64,000 nucleotides of DNA, taken from positions 1 to 64,000 of the forward strand of contig NZ_JAPTGC010000007.1 of NCBI RefSeq assembly GCF_026891935.1, in the 5' to 3' direction. The notes beneath the pieces are model-generated. The model saw only the letters and a program-made list of their open reading frames with translations, was not told the origin of the DNA and ran no database searches. How positions within the stretch are numbered: position 1 is the first letter of the stretch; each line of letters begins with the position of its first letter. A program made the translations under genes and the position numbers. The DNA is from Methanocorpusculum vombati (lineage in GTDB: Archaea; Halobacteriota; Methanomicrobia; Methanomicrobiales; Methanocorpusculaceae). Below are positions 47,735-55,767 of the stretch, in pieces.

Positions 47735-47940
47735 TTTTATATATTTGTATGTGGTTTATCTGGCTGTTGTTTCCCGCATTTCAATTCTGACTTCCGGTCA
47801 GAATTTCCGGGTTGGGATGGTGTTGTCCATAACTTCGTTTCTGGACAGATTACAAATCATCGTCGTTCAATCGAATATTTGCCCAAACGACTCGCACGGT
47901 CCTGCCGTGCGAGTCGTGGGTCTCAGGACTTTATGACCAA
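47735..47940 (+). ncRNA. Structured non-coding RNA candidate
   Basis: In the 325-nt spacer after nadK a TATA-like TTTTATATAT lies near 47735. Downstream are three stem-loops: ATTCTGAC/GTCAGAAT around loop TTCCG at about 47784-47804, TGTCCA/TGGACA around a 12-nt loop at about 47826-47849, and a perfect 13-bp stem ACGACTCGCACGG/CCGTGCGAGTCGT with a 5-nt loop at 47887-47917. A second TATA-like GATTATATAAC then precedes the DUF169 gene, so the structured part could be its own transcript. It resembles no RNA family I know. Confidence 0.45.
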
Positions 47941-47955
47941 TGCCTTGGGAAAGGA

Positions 47956-47966
47956 ATGATTATATA
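47956..47966 (+). promoter_or_regulatory. TATA box of DUF169 gene
   Basis: GATTATATAAC lies about 25 nt before the first ATG at 47989. Confidence 0.5.
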
Positions 47967-47988
47967 ACTGCGTCTCCTATGTTCCATC

Positions 47989-48696
47989 ATGGATGGTATG
48001 AAATCAAATCCGGATTTTGCAGCGATTTCTGCTGTGCTCAAGGAAAACCTGGATCTTTGCGGCTCTCCGGTTGCGGTGAAGATCGTAACCGCACCGGAAC
48101 AGATTCCGGATGGTGTTCCTGAGATCGAGGAAACAGTCCGTCACTGCCGCATGATTTCCCTTGCCCGTGAGGGGAAGGTTTTCTATGCAACCGATGCGAA
48201 ACATCAGTGCGGCGGTGGGGCTTGGGCACTTGGTCTTCGTGCGAAGGGTGCGTCGCTGAAATCCGGCGAACACTATTATAAACTGGGAAAATACGAGTCT
48301 GTTTCTTCCAGCCGCCGGACCATGGAGAGTGTGCCGAATCTCCCGCAGGAGACGTATGCAACGCTGTATGCACCACTGGAGAAAGCTGAGTTTGCACCAA
48401 GTGTCGTGTTGCTCTTTGCAAAACCAAAAGCAATGCTCAAGCTTGCCCAGACGGTACTTTACCGGCTCGGCGGCAGAATTTATCCACAGTTTTCCGGTAT
48501 TCAGTCGGTCTGTTCCGATGCGACCGCTTATGTTCTTCTGAACGGTAAACCGAACTTCTCGCTTGGCTGTGACGGTTCCCGCAAGTTTTCCGGTATTGCG
48601 GATGAGGAGATGGTGGTCGGGTTCCCTGTTGAGATGATTGAGGAGATCGCTCTGCATCTCTCCACCGTGGTGAATGCTGCGGGATCCAAAAAATAA
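47989..48696 (+). CDS. DUF169 family protein
   Basis: 235 residues. Matches DUF169: CGGGAWALGLRAKGASLKSG, ESVPNLPQETYATLYAPLEK and PQFSGIQSVCSDATAYVLLN, with several conserved cysteines. Family function is unknown; members are frequent in methanogens and anaerobes. Two Met codons (47989 and 47998) are close. Confidence 0.85.
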   Translation: MDGMKSNPDFAAISAVLKENLDLCGSPVAVKIVTAPEQIPDGVPEIEETVRHCRMISLAREGKVFYATDAKHQCGGGAWALGLRAKGASLKSGEHYYKLGKYESVSSSRRTMESVPNLPQETYATLYAPLEKAEFAPSVVLLFAKPKAMLKLAQTVLYRLGGRIYPQFSGIQSVCSDATAYVLLNGKPNFSLGCDGSRKFSGIADEEMVVGFPVEMIEEIALHLSTVVNAAGSKK

Positions 48697-48922
48697 TTCT
48701 TTTTTATCGGGATGTATCACGGTCGTGTCTGCGGCCAGCCATGCGTTGCACTGATCTGATCTGTCTTAGAAAAATGCTTTGATGGTGACAGTATTTGACG
48801 TTTTGGCCGGTTTTGGTACTATCTGAACTGCTATTAGTTCTGGAAATAATATATGTATTGTAGCACAGACGGGTGTTCTGCCTGCAGTTGCTGCACCGAT
48901 ACCACCTCTAAGGAATGTACCA

Positions 48923-49084
48923 ATGTCATCGAATACCTCCTCTCACAAAGAAAAAGAAATTGCCCATAAAGTTGAAGATACTCTTACAAATGCTGCAGAT
49001 ACTCTTTCCACTACCGTCAGGGGCGTGACCAAAGGTGTGAAACAGGCTGCAAATGAGATGAAATTGGATACGAAAAAGGAATAA
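48923..49084 (+). CDS. Small hydrophilic protein (53 aa)
   Basis: Short frame missed by length cut-offs: MSSNTSSHKEKEIAHKVEDT, then Thr/Ala/Lys-rich sequence with regular spacing, LDTKKE end. It is amphipathic, without Cys or aromatics, and could form a helix on membranes or DNA. AAGGA 10 nt upstream is a weak ribosome site. It resembles small stress-related or apolipoprotein-like helices, but that is only compositional. Confidence 0.6.
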   Translation: MSSNTSSHKEKEIAHKVEDTLTNAADTLSTTVRGVTKGVKQAANEMKLDTKKE

Positions 49085-49218
49085 TTTCTTCTCACTGCCA
49101 TATATCTCCTCTTTTTTCCTTTTTGGTAAATGGTGTTTTCCCGTGCCGGATATTTCCCGTGCGGTCTGGAAGGTATTGTCTGAATGGTTGGTCCAATACG
49201 ACAAAAATAGAGGAATAA

Positions 49219-49908
49219 TCAGACATCGCGCCGGATGGAGTACACTTCATACGCCATCATCAGCGCGAGAATCACTACGCCTGCAATGAAGAATAGTATG
49301 ACTGCTTCATGGATCCACAGCGGCATGCCGGATACGACTGTTCCTGTCTCCGTCGGGGATACGAGTGTAGTTGCCAGGGGGTCTCCCAGTTCAACATTGA
49401 CTGCCCCGGTCTTTGCCATTGCTGATACAACCTCCGGTCCGACTGGTGTTTGCTGGATGAATCCGAGCAGTGTTGACGGGATTGCAAGGCCCAGAGAACA
49501 TACTACTGCGAGAGCGCCTGCGGCGACACCGTAGCGTTCCACAATACCGCGGATGTCCACTTTCTTTTTGGGTGCAATTACTACAACCTGATCCTTGACC
49601 GCATAAATTTTCATCTCACGGCCTTTTGCGCTCCAGCGCGTATCCGTAACCTCGATGAGGGCCGCCGACAGCATATTTTCCAGATGGTATTTTACGGTTG
49701 TCAGGGGAAGTCCGCTCCGCTCGGCTAATGCGGTTGCACTCATTGGGCAGTCAGAAAGGATGTTGAACAGGTCAGCTGAGGTCGGGGAAGACATTGCCTT
49801 TGCAATTTTCTGTGCCTCAAAGGATCCCTGTTCAACAACCACAACATTATCGTCTGTCACCGTTATCACGACCTGTGGAGAGCGACCCCTTTCGGGGGGC
49901 TGAAGCAA
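49219..49908 (-). CDS. Membrane-bound winged-helix regulator
   Basis: Up to 229 residues. N-terminal winged helix (MSSPTSADLFNILSDCPMSA, ALAERSGLPLTTVKYHLENM) resembles ArsR-type, and two transmembrane helices follow at about 128-148 and 200-222. DNA binding near the membrane may couple envelope stress to transcription; inference. The start is unclear: TTG at 49908 or GTG at 49869. A TATA-like GTTATATAATT lies at about 49953-49963. Confidence 0.83.
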   Translation of the reverse strand: MLQPPERGRSPQVVITVTDDNVVVVEQGSFEAQKIAKAMSSPTSADLFNILSDCPMSATALAERSGLPLTTVKYHLENMLSAALIEVTDTRWSAKGREMKIYAVKDQVVVIAPKKKVDIRGIVERYGVAAGALAVVCSLGLAIPSTLLGFIQQTPVGPEVVSAMAKTGAVNVELGDPLATTLVSPTETGTVVSGMPLWIHEAVILFFIAGVVILALMMAYEVYSIRRDV

Positions 49909-50018
49909 CGCCCTTGGCGTGCCGAGTCTTATGAGAGAACATTGGACGCGGAATTATATAACCTTCTGGTAGACTTCGAAGATTGTTGCAGTTATGCTGC
50001 TTGTAAAAAAAAGAAAAG

Positions 50019-50894
50019 TTACCGGGTGGTAACGAGCGGCCCGTCTTCGGTTACTATCATGGTATGTTCAAACTGTGCAACGAAGCTTTCCGGTACATCC
50101 GCAAGACAGTGGTACACATACAGGTTTCCCTGTCGGAGCAGTGTCGGCAGTGCGAGGTCGGCCTTTGGTATGTTCAGCCATCGGCGGGAGAATGGGAGGC
50201 CGTTCATTTCTTCTGCTTTTTTCATAATTTTGCGGGCGGTCGGGGAGCGTACCGGGGTGTTGCCCACAGCCTGGTAGATCTCTGCACGCGGTGATTCGTG
50301 CACCATTCCCGAGCCGGTGGTTGCGAATGGTTCGATTGCGATCACATCGTCCTTTCGGAGAACACCGGATCCGAAGAGTCCGGTGTTCGGGATGGAGAGG
50401 CCGTGGTGCAGATCGTAGCGCGCAACTGCGTGGCCGGTGAGGTTTATGATCGGTTTGAATCCGTAGGAGGTGATCGCTTTTTCAACCGCTGCGCCGATCT
50501 CGCTTACTACAACTTCGGGTTTCACGATCTGAATTGCTGCTTCGAGTGCTTCCTTTGACGCTTCACAGAGTTTGTCGTGGTCGCCGAGGTTTACGGTAAC
50601 TGCGGTGTCGGCAATGTATCCGTCAATGTGTGTTCCGATATCGAGTTTGATCAGATCGCCTTCGGTGAAGGTGCGTTCGTCCCCGGGTGACGGTGAGTCA
50701 TGCGCCGCTACGTCATTGAAGGATATATTGGGGGGAAATGACAGCATTGCGCCTTTTGTTTCTATCTGGTCAACCACCATGTCAAAGATATCACCCATCA
50801 GAACTCCGGGCTTAATCTCTGCTGCACAACTGTGCAGCACCTCCTTTGCAATTCTGCCTGCTTCCAGGTAATTGTCAAGCTCGGTATCGTTCAT
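50019..50894 (-). CDS. map: Methionine aminopeptidase, type II archaeal
   Basis: 291 residues. Metal ligands: Asp in LIKLDIGTHIDGYIADTAVT (two), His in GHAVARYDLHHGLSIPN, Glu in DVIAIEPFATTG and a C-terminal Glu in EHTMIVTEDG. The insert of type II enzymes is present. It removes N-terminal Met. The M24 gene upstream ends 2 nt before this start, so the pair is a unit. Confidence 0.95.
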   Translation of the reverse strand: MNDTELDNYLEAGRIAKEVLHSCAAEIKPGVLMGDIFDMVVDQIETKGAMLSFPPNISFNDVAAHDSPSPGDERTFTEGDLIKLDIGTHIDGYIADTAVTVNLGDHDKLCEASKEALEAAIQIVKPEVVVSEIGAAVEKAITSYGFKPIINLTGHAVARYDLHHGLSIPNTGLFGSGVLRKDDVIAIEPFATTGSGMVHESPRAEIYQAVGNTPVRSPTARKIMKKAEEMNGLPFSRRWLNIPKADLALPTLLRQGNLYVYHCLADVPESFVAQFEHTMIVTEDGPLVTTR

Positions 50895-50895
50895 A

Positions 50896-52029
50896 TTATA
50901 CTATTAATTGCTCCTCAAAGTTAGTAAACCTGTCAAATCCGTTCTCGGTGATGACGCCCATGTCTTCCAGACGTACGCCGCCGATTCCCGGATAGTACAG
51001 ACCAGGTTCAATGGTTACGACGTTTCCCGGTTCAAGGATGCCGCCGGACGGTGAGAGCGAGGGTCCTTCGTGGATCTCAAGACCGACCCCGTGTCCGAGA
51101 CTGTGAATGAATCCTGAGGCACCTGCGGTTTCATATCCTTTTTCGATGAAGAATGCGGCGACTGCGTTGTGGACTTCGGCTCCGGTAATTCCGGGGCCGA
51201 GCATGTCTGCGGCAAGTTCTTTTGCGGCGTGTACGGTTTCGTACATCTGCATGATTTCTTTTGCGGGGGCGCCTTTTGCGATGGTTCTGGTCATGTCGGC
51301 GAAGTAGCCGGTTTTCAGATTACGGGGGAAGACGTCCATTACAATGGGCTGGTTTGCGTGCAGTTGTCCGGTGCCGAGGCAGTGCGGCATTGCTGTGTCG
51401 GGACCGCAGGAGATGATGGTGTCGCGCTCTTCACATGCAGAGGGGCGCAGTACGGATGCAATGACCTCGCGCACTTTTTCGGAGGTTACGGGTTCGTCTT
51501 CATAGATCAGGCCGCCGTGTTCGTCGATTCCGGATTTTCTGATAAGTTCCACTGCTGCGCGGGTTGCTGCTTCGTTCTGCTGCTGAACCTCGCGCATGAG
51601 GAGGATCTCGTCAGGAGTTTTCACGCGCCGCATGGCTGCGACGGTTGTGCGGTCAACGGTGATGTCTGCAACCTGCATGAGTGTCTGTGCGAATCCGACC
51701 GGCATTGAGGCTGGTACCAGGAGTTTTGTTCCGGCAAGGTTTCGGATCATCTGTGCTGCTGCACGTTCGGGGTCTTTGAGTTCCTGCAGGAGGTCCGGGA
51801 GTCCCGCCGCGCTCCTTGTTATCACGTTGCATGATGTTTCTTTTCGCGCACGTAGTTCTTCCATGGATGAGACGACAATTGTCCCTCTTCCGTTTTTCGG
51901 ATATATGTAAATATACGGGTCGGATGCAAGAAAGCCTGCTAAATATCGCATATCTGCATTTGCCGATGAGTCGTAGGCAACGTATGCATCAGAGTTTTTT
52001 TCTGCCAGGGCATCCGTGAGAGTTCTCAT
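50896..52029 (-). CDS. M24 family peptidase, Xaa-Pro type
   Basis: 377 residues from ATG 52029. Creatinase-like N-terminal domain, then the pita-bread core: DVFPRNLKTGYFADMTRTIA, FIHSLGHGVGLEIHEGPSL and VVTIEPGLYYPGIGGVRLED. Probably removes N-terminal residues before Pro. The longer frame to 52167 runs across the divergent gene's start region. Only 1 nt separates its stop from the map start. Confidence 0.92.
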   Translation of the reverse strand: MRTLTDALAEKNSDAYVAYDSSANADMRYLAGFLASDPYIYIYPKNGRGTIVVSSMEELRARKETSCNVITRSAAGLPDLLQELKDPERAAAQMIRNLAGTKLLVPASMPVGFAQTLMQVADITVDRTTVAAMRRVKTPDEILLMREVQQQNEAATRAAVELIRKSGIDEHGGLIYEDEPVTSEKVREVIASVLRPSACEERDTIISCGPDTAMPHCLGTGQLHANQPIVMDVFPRNLKTGYFADMTRTIAKGAPAKEIMQMYETVHAAKELAADMLGPGITGAEVHNAVAAFFIEKGYETAGASGFIHSLGHGVGLEIHEGPSLSPSGGILEPGNVVTIEPGLYYPGIGGVRLEDMGVITENGFDRFTNFEEQLIV

Positions 52030-52096
52030 AGTGATCAAGAGATGTGTGTTTCGGAGAGATGTAGTTTTTATTGCTGTGACACCGATGTACATACTA

Positions 52097-52447
52097 ATGG
52101 ATGAAAAAGAGCAGATGATATTCAAGGGCAAATTTACCCTCTGTGTTGTCCTCCTGAATGTCATCATCTTCTCCGCCGCTGTTGCCGTCTGCGTGTGGGC
52201 GATTGTTGACGATGGTTACTGGTTTAAGCTGCCGGTGGTTGTCGCGGCTGGTATTGTCTGTGCAGCGGCAGTTCTGCTCTTTGTTCCCCGGTATAAGGCA
52301 ACCAAAGCGTGGCTGAATGTTCACGGAACCACTAAGGAAGAACGTATTGCACAGGCGAAGAAAGAAGAGGAGGAGTATCGTGCCAGAATTCGTGCAGAGC
52401 TTGAGGAAGAGCTGCGCGATGAACAGGAACAGAAGGGGGGGATGTAA
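52097..52447 (+). CDS. Membrane protein with charged C-terminal coil
   Basis: 116 residues from ATG 52097 (MDEKEQMIFKGKFTL). Two hydrophobic helices (about 14-35 and 44-65), then an Arg/Lys/Glu-rich coiled coil (KEERIAQAKKEEEEYRARIR). The N-terminus is likely cytoplasmic. Ends 3 nt before the winged-helix gene. No family recognised. Confidence 0.72.
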   Translation: MDEKEQMIFKGKFTLCVVLLNVIIFSAAVAVCVWAIVDDGYWFKLPVVVAAGIVCAAAVLLFVPRYKATKAWLNVHGTTKEERIAQAKKEEEEYRARIRAELEEELRDEQEQKGGM

Positions 52448-52450
52448 CTT

Positions 52451-52753
52451 ATGCTGAGCAAAATCAAAGGAGAAGTGGAGCTGCTTGAACGCCATCTGTC
52501 GGTTATGCGTGTCGTTGCACGGAACGGTCCTATTGGTATTATGAAACTCACGGAAGAACTTGGCCAGCCGCAGCACCGCATCCGTTATTCTCTCCGGGTC
52601 TTAGAGCAGATGCAGTACATTAAGGCGACACCTGCCGGTGCGATTGCGACGCCGAAGGCCTACAATATGCTGGAACATTTTGATGAGGATTTGGAGGATC
52701 TGATTCTGCACCTGGCTGCTCTGCATCAGGATAAAACCATTTCCAAATCATAA
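52451..52753 (+). CDS. Winged-helix DNA-binding protein
   Basis: 100 residues: a helical N-terminus (SKIKGEVELLERHLSVMRVV), then a winged helix (NGPIGIMKLTEELGQPQHRI and YSLRVLEQMQYIKATPAGAI). Predicted transcription regulator, operon partner of the membrane protein; possibly senses through it. Confidence 0.82.
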   Translation: MLSKIKGEVELLERHLSVMRVVARNGPIGIMKLTEELGQPQHRIRYSLRVLEQMQYIKATPAGAIATPKAYNMLEHFDEDLEDLILHLAALHQDKTISKS

Positions 52754-52824
52754 TCTTTAATACGGTGTGTAGCACATCTATTTAGGCAAGACACGTGCGA
52801 AATCCTTTCGCAACGGGTTTGATT

Positions 52825-52897
52825 GCCGCCATAACTCAGTTGGTAGAGTGGCTGGCTGTTAACCAGCATGTCACAGGTTCGAGTCCTGTTGGCGGCG
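52825..52897 (+). tRNA. tRNA-Asn (GTT)
   Basis: 73 nt. Acceptor arms GCCGCCA and TGGCGGC, discriminator G. The anticodon loop CTGTTAA gives GTT. T loop GGTTCGAGTCC. No intron and no encoded CCA. Confidence 0.95.
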
Positions 52898-52964
52898 CTT
52901 CTTTTGTTTTTCGTTTCTGATTCCTGTAGTCGGTGTTGATTCGTCTGTGATCGGGCGTCGTCCA

Positions 52965-53054
52965 TAGAGTCCTGAGATCCACTGAAAAAAAACATCACGG
53001 AATAGTTCGTGAACATCACAGAATCCTGAATTAATCTGTTTCCGTGATGTTTTT
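52965..53054 (-). repeat. Dispersed repeat with CATCAC-rich stem, copy 1
   Basis: On the minus strand: a 15-bp perfect inverted repeat AAAAACATCACGGAA at 52988-53002 and TTCCGTGATGTTTTT at 53040-53054, with a third CATCACAGAA-type copy inside the 37-nt loop. The end at 52965-52987 reads GTGGATCTCAGGACTCTATGGAC. A closely collinear copy is at about 63829-63953. It may act as a terminator between tRNA genes. Element unknown. Confidence 0.6.
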
Positions 53055-53216
53055 GCTTCCGTGGGATGATCGGGAATAAAGACGAGACATTCGGCGAACG
53101 GACACCTTTAAGTAGATGTATGCCAAATATGATATGTTCTTCTGCAAGGGAACAAATTTCTCTCGGGATGCAGATTTATCTGCCATCCCATTTTCCGTAA
53201 TTATTCTCATAGCATT
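53055..53216. promoter_or_regulatory. tRNA-CAT upstream region with hairpin
   Basis: A TATA-like CCTTTAAGTA near 53104-53113 and a strong hairpin around 53165-53190 (GGGATG-CAGA with TCTG-C-CATCCC) lie before the tRNA. The hairpin may be a leader structure or small RNA. No gene seen. Confidence 0.4.
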
Positions 53217-53288
53217 GGGCCTGTAGCTTAGTGGTGGAGCGCCCGGCTCATAACCGGGTGGTCGTGGGTTCGAACCCCTCCGGGCCCA
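53217..53288 (+). tRNA. tRNA with anticodon CAT, probably tRNA-Ile2
   Basis: 72 nt, acceptor arms GGGCCTG and CGGGCCC, discriminator A; the anticodon loop CTCATAA gives CAT. The anticodon stem near the loop is CCCGG/CCGGG, not the three G-C pairs of an initiator. The GGGCC acceptor with GGCTCATAACC favours tRNA-Ile2, whose C34 is changed to agmatidine in archaea. Elongator tRNA-Met remains possible. Confidence 0.75.
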
Positions 53289-53334
53289 TTTTTGTTCGGG
53301 TAGGTGTTGTCTGACTGTTCCGCATCCTACATCA

Positions 53335-53340
53335 TTTTAA
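53335..53340 (+). promoter_or_regulatory. TATA box of SRP RNA
   Basis: TTTTAA is about 27 nt before the expected 5' end of the SRP RNA. Confidence 0.45.
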
Positions 53341-53364
53341 CCAGTGAAGGACTCATTATATATG

Positions 53365-53650
53365 GGACTAGTCCGGGTGGCTTGGCGTCACCTGTAACCT
53401 GAAACAGCCAATACGCAGGGGACGAAGTTTGAGGACGGCTGTGGCAGTCTGACTGACGCGGCATATTCTGACGTTGATACCTCGTCCTGTGAGGTCAGCG
53501 GCGGGGGAGGACATATCCGGAGGGATATGTTTCCCTCTTGTCGTGGGCACCGGTTCAGGCCCGGAAGGGAGCAGACTTACTGTGAACGCATGGCGCCCAC
53601 AGGGTTGCGGGGCGGAGAAGGGGTATGTCAGAGAGGCCGGATGTGCGCTT
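53365..53650 (+). ncRNA. Archaeal signal recognition particle RNA
   Basis: About 286 nt. The 5' domain reads GGCGTCACCTGTAACC near 53384-53399, and the helix 8 signature GTTCAGGCCCGGAAGGGAGC (part of 53552-53580) is intact. Long complementary arms surround these. The 7S RNA binds SRP19 and SRP54 and targets secretory proteins. Ends are approximate. Protein frames drawn through this stretch are artefacts. Confidence 0.93.
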
Positions 53651-53694
53651 TCAACCGAAAACGTGTCCCATCTTGATTTTATGAGGGTTTTCTC

Positions 53695-54660
53695 ATGGCA
53701 AAAGTGACGATCATCGGTGCGACCGGTCAGGTTGGTTCGTATGCAGCGCATGCTGTTTCGCAGTTTCCCCATGTTCAGGAGATGTGTCTGTATGGGCGGC
53801 CGGGCAATGAACAGTTTCTTGATGGTCTTGCACATGATATGATGGACTCGTTTGCTGCACGGGGAACGAATACGCGGGTTACGTTCGGGACGAATCCGAA
53901 AGAACTGCGCGGGTCGGATATTGTTGTTCTGACGTCCGGTGTTCCGCGCCGGTCTGATCAGACGAGGCTGGATCTTGCGTTGCAGAATGCAAAGATTGTC
54001 CGGCATTATGCGGAGCAGGTGGGGCGGATGGCTCCGGATTCCATACTTCTGGTGGTGACTAATCCAGTTGATATTATGACAACGGTTGCCCTGAAGTACT
54101 CGGGGATGATGCCGCACCGGGTGTTTGGTCTTGGAACTCATCTGGATTCGATGCGTCTGAAGGCGTGCCTTGCGGAGTTTTTCAATGTGCATGTGAGTGA
54201 GGTGCACACGCGTATTATCGGTGAGCACGGGGATACGATGGTGCCGATGTGGTCGGCAACGACGATTGGCGGTATTCAGATCGATAATATGATCGGTATT
54301 GCGAAGCTGCCGCGCGAGGAGATGATTGAGCGGGTGAAGAACAGCGGTTCGTATATCATTAAGGCGAAGGGTGCGACGGTGTTTGGTCCGGGCGATGCGA
54401 TTGCGACGCTTATCCGGACGATTGTCGAGGATGAGAACCGTATGCTGACGGTGTCAACGCAGATTCGCCGTGAGATTTTCGGTCACGAGGGTGTCTGTAT
54501 CAGTGTTCCGGCACGGATTACGCGTGGCGGGGTGTTTCCGATCGGGGTTCGTCTGTCGATTACGGAGACGGCGATGTTCGGGGAGTCGGTGAAACTCATT
54601 AAGGATATGACGGAAAAGGTCTGTGCTGCGCTGGATGCGGAGTCACAAGAGTCTGAGTAA
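53695..54660 (+). CDS. mdh: Malate/lactate dehydrogenase family protein
   Basis: 321 residues. NAD(P)-binding KVTIIGATGQVGSYAAHAVS near the N-terminus; catalytic His in IGEHGDTMVPMWSATT; substrate Arg in PRRSDQTRLDLAL. Methanogens use it for oxaloacetate/malate interconversion in the incomplete reductive citrate pathway. The motif LYGRPGNE after strand beta-2 suggests NADP use is possible. Only 44 nt from the SRP RNA. Confidence 0.92.
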   Translation: MAKVTIIGATGQVGSYAAHAVSQFPHVQEMCLYGRPGNEQFLDGLAHDMMDSFAARGTNTRVTFGTNPKELRGSDIVVLTSGVPRRSDQTRLDLALQNAKIVRHYAEQVGRMAPDSILLVVTNPVDIMTTVALKYSGMMPHRVFGLGTHLDSMRLKACLAEFFNVHVSEVHTRIIGEHGDTMVPMWSATTIGGIQIDNMIGIAKLPREEMIERVKNSGSYIIKAKGATVFGPGDAIATLIRTIVEDENRMLTVSTQIRREIFGHEGVCISVPARITRGGVFPIGVRLSITETAMFGESVKLIKDMTEKVCAALDAESQESE

Positions 54661-54842
54661 TTTTCTCTTTTCTTTGGTATTTTGTACCGGTATGGCTGCC
54701 GATAGTTCCCGGTACGCGATGATGGGGTTGTGGTATTCAGCCGGTGTTCTTTCTGCTTTTTTGTAAACTTAGTTAATTTAATCTGTTAATCACAATCGGC
54801 TTACTATTAAATATGATTCAGTCAAATATGATCTGGATTAGT

Positions 54843-55736
54843 ATGAAGCTGACCAAAACCTGGATTTTTGCAGCACTCCTTGTGTGTGTAGTGCTCACCG
54901 TGGGTATGGCGGGCTGTATCGGAACTGATACGCCGGCAACCCCGACTCCGACCGCAACTCCGACTGCAACCGCAACGCAGACCGCTGTCGCCACTCCTAC
55001 TCCGACTGCGTCTGAGATTTCCGGTGAGATCAATGTCTTTGCTGCTGCGTCCCTTACCGGTGTTCTGGGAGAGATGGGCAAGCAGTTTGAGGCAGAGAAC
55101 AAAAACATCAAAGTCAACTTCAACTTCGCCGGAAGCCAGACGTTAAAGACCCAGATTCTTGAGGGCGCCGATGTTGATATGTACATTTCTGCAAACAATA
55201 AGCAGTTCACGCCGGTTGTTGATGCGGGTCTGATCTCCGAGAAGAAGATTCTGTTAAAGAACAAGCTTGCAATTGCGGTGCCCAAGGCAAACACCAAACA
55301 GATCACGGATCTTGCCGGTATGGCAGAGAAGGGTGTTGTTCTTGTTATCGGAAACAAGGATGTTCCGTTCGGCCAGTACACCCGCGATATCATCAACAAG
55401 TATCAGAACGACAGTCATCCGGGATATGTTGATGCATTTATGGCAAATGTGAAGTCCGAGGTTGATGCTGTTGATAAGATCAAGCCGCTCCTTGTCCTTG
55501 ATGAGGCGGATGCGTCCCTTGTCTATAAGTCCGATATCTCCAAGTCCGATAAGGAGGACATTACGTTACTTGAGATTCCGGATCAGTACAATGTTATTGC
55601 CGACTATCCGTATGGTATCATCGATGCAACCAAGAACAAGGCGGCAGTTGAGGCATGGGAAGCGTACATGACCGGACCTGCAGGTACTGCACTTCTGACC
55701 GAGTACGGGTTTGATCCCGTGGCAGCGACAGCATAA
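54843..55736 (+). CDS. modA: Molybdate ABC transporter substrate-binding protein
   Basis: 297 residues from ATG 54843. Signal and lipobox VLTVGMAGC, then a Thr/Pro-rich linker (TPTPTATPTATATQ), then a ModA domain: NVFAAASLTGVLGEMGKQFE, FNFAGSQTLKTQILEGADVD and the C-terminal TGPAGTALLTEYGFDPV. Binds molybdate outside. TATA-like TATTAAATATG at about 54803-54813 supports this start. First gene of modABC. Confidence 0.94.
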   Translation: MKLTKTWIFAALLVCVVLTVGMAGCIGTDTPATPTPTATPTATATQTAVATPTPTASEISGEINVFAAASLTGVLGEMGKQFEAENKNIKVNFNFAGSQTLKTQILEGADVDMYISANNKQFTPVVDAGLISEKKILLKNKLAIAVPKANTKQITDLAGMAEKGVVLVIGNKDVPFGQYTRDIINKYQNDSHPGYVDAFMANVKSEVDAVDKIKPLLVLDEADASLVYKSDISKSDKEDITLLEIPDQYNVIADYPYGIIDATKNKAAVEAWEAYMTGPAGTALLTEYGFDPVAATA

Positions 55737-55767
55737 TCCTTTGCTGCCGCGTAAACAATAGGTATCT

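Noticed and set aside
48926-49204. 92-residue minus-strand frame
   Set aside because: It overlaps the better supported 53-residue plus-strand gene and has no family character.
53474-53707. Plus-strand frame inside the SRP RNA
   Set aside because: It reads through the conserved 7S RNA domain; chance open frame.
53368-54228. Minus-strand frame of 286 residues
   Set aside because: It covers the SRP RNA and the front of mdh in reverse, and is Arg/His-rich. Both true features are well supported.
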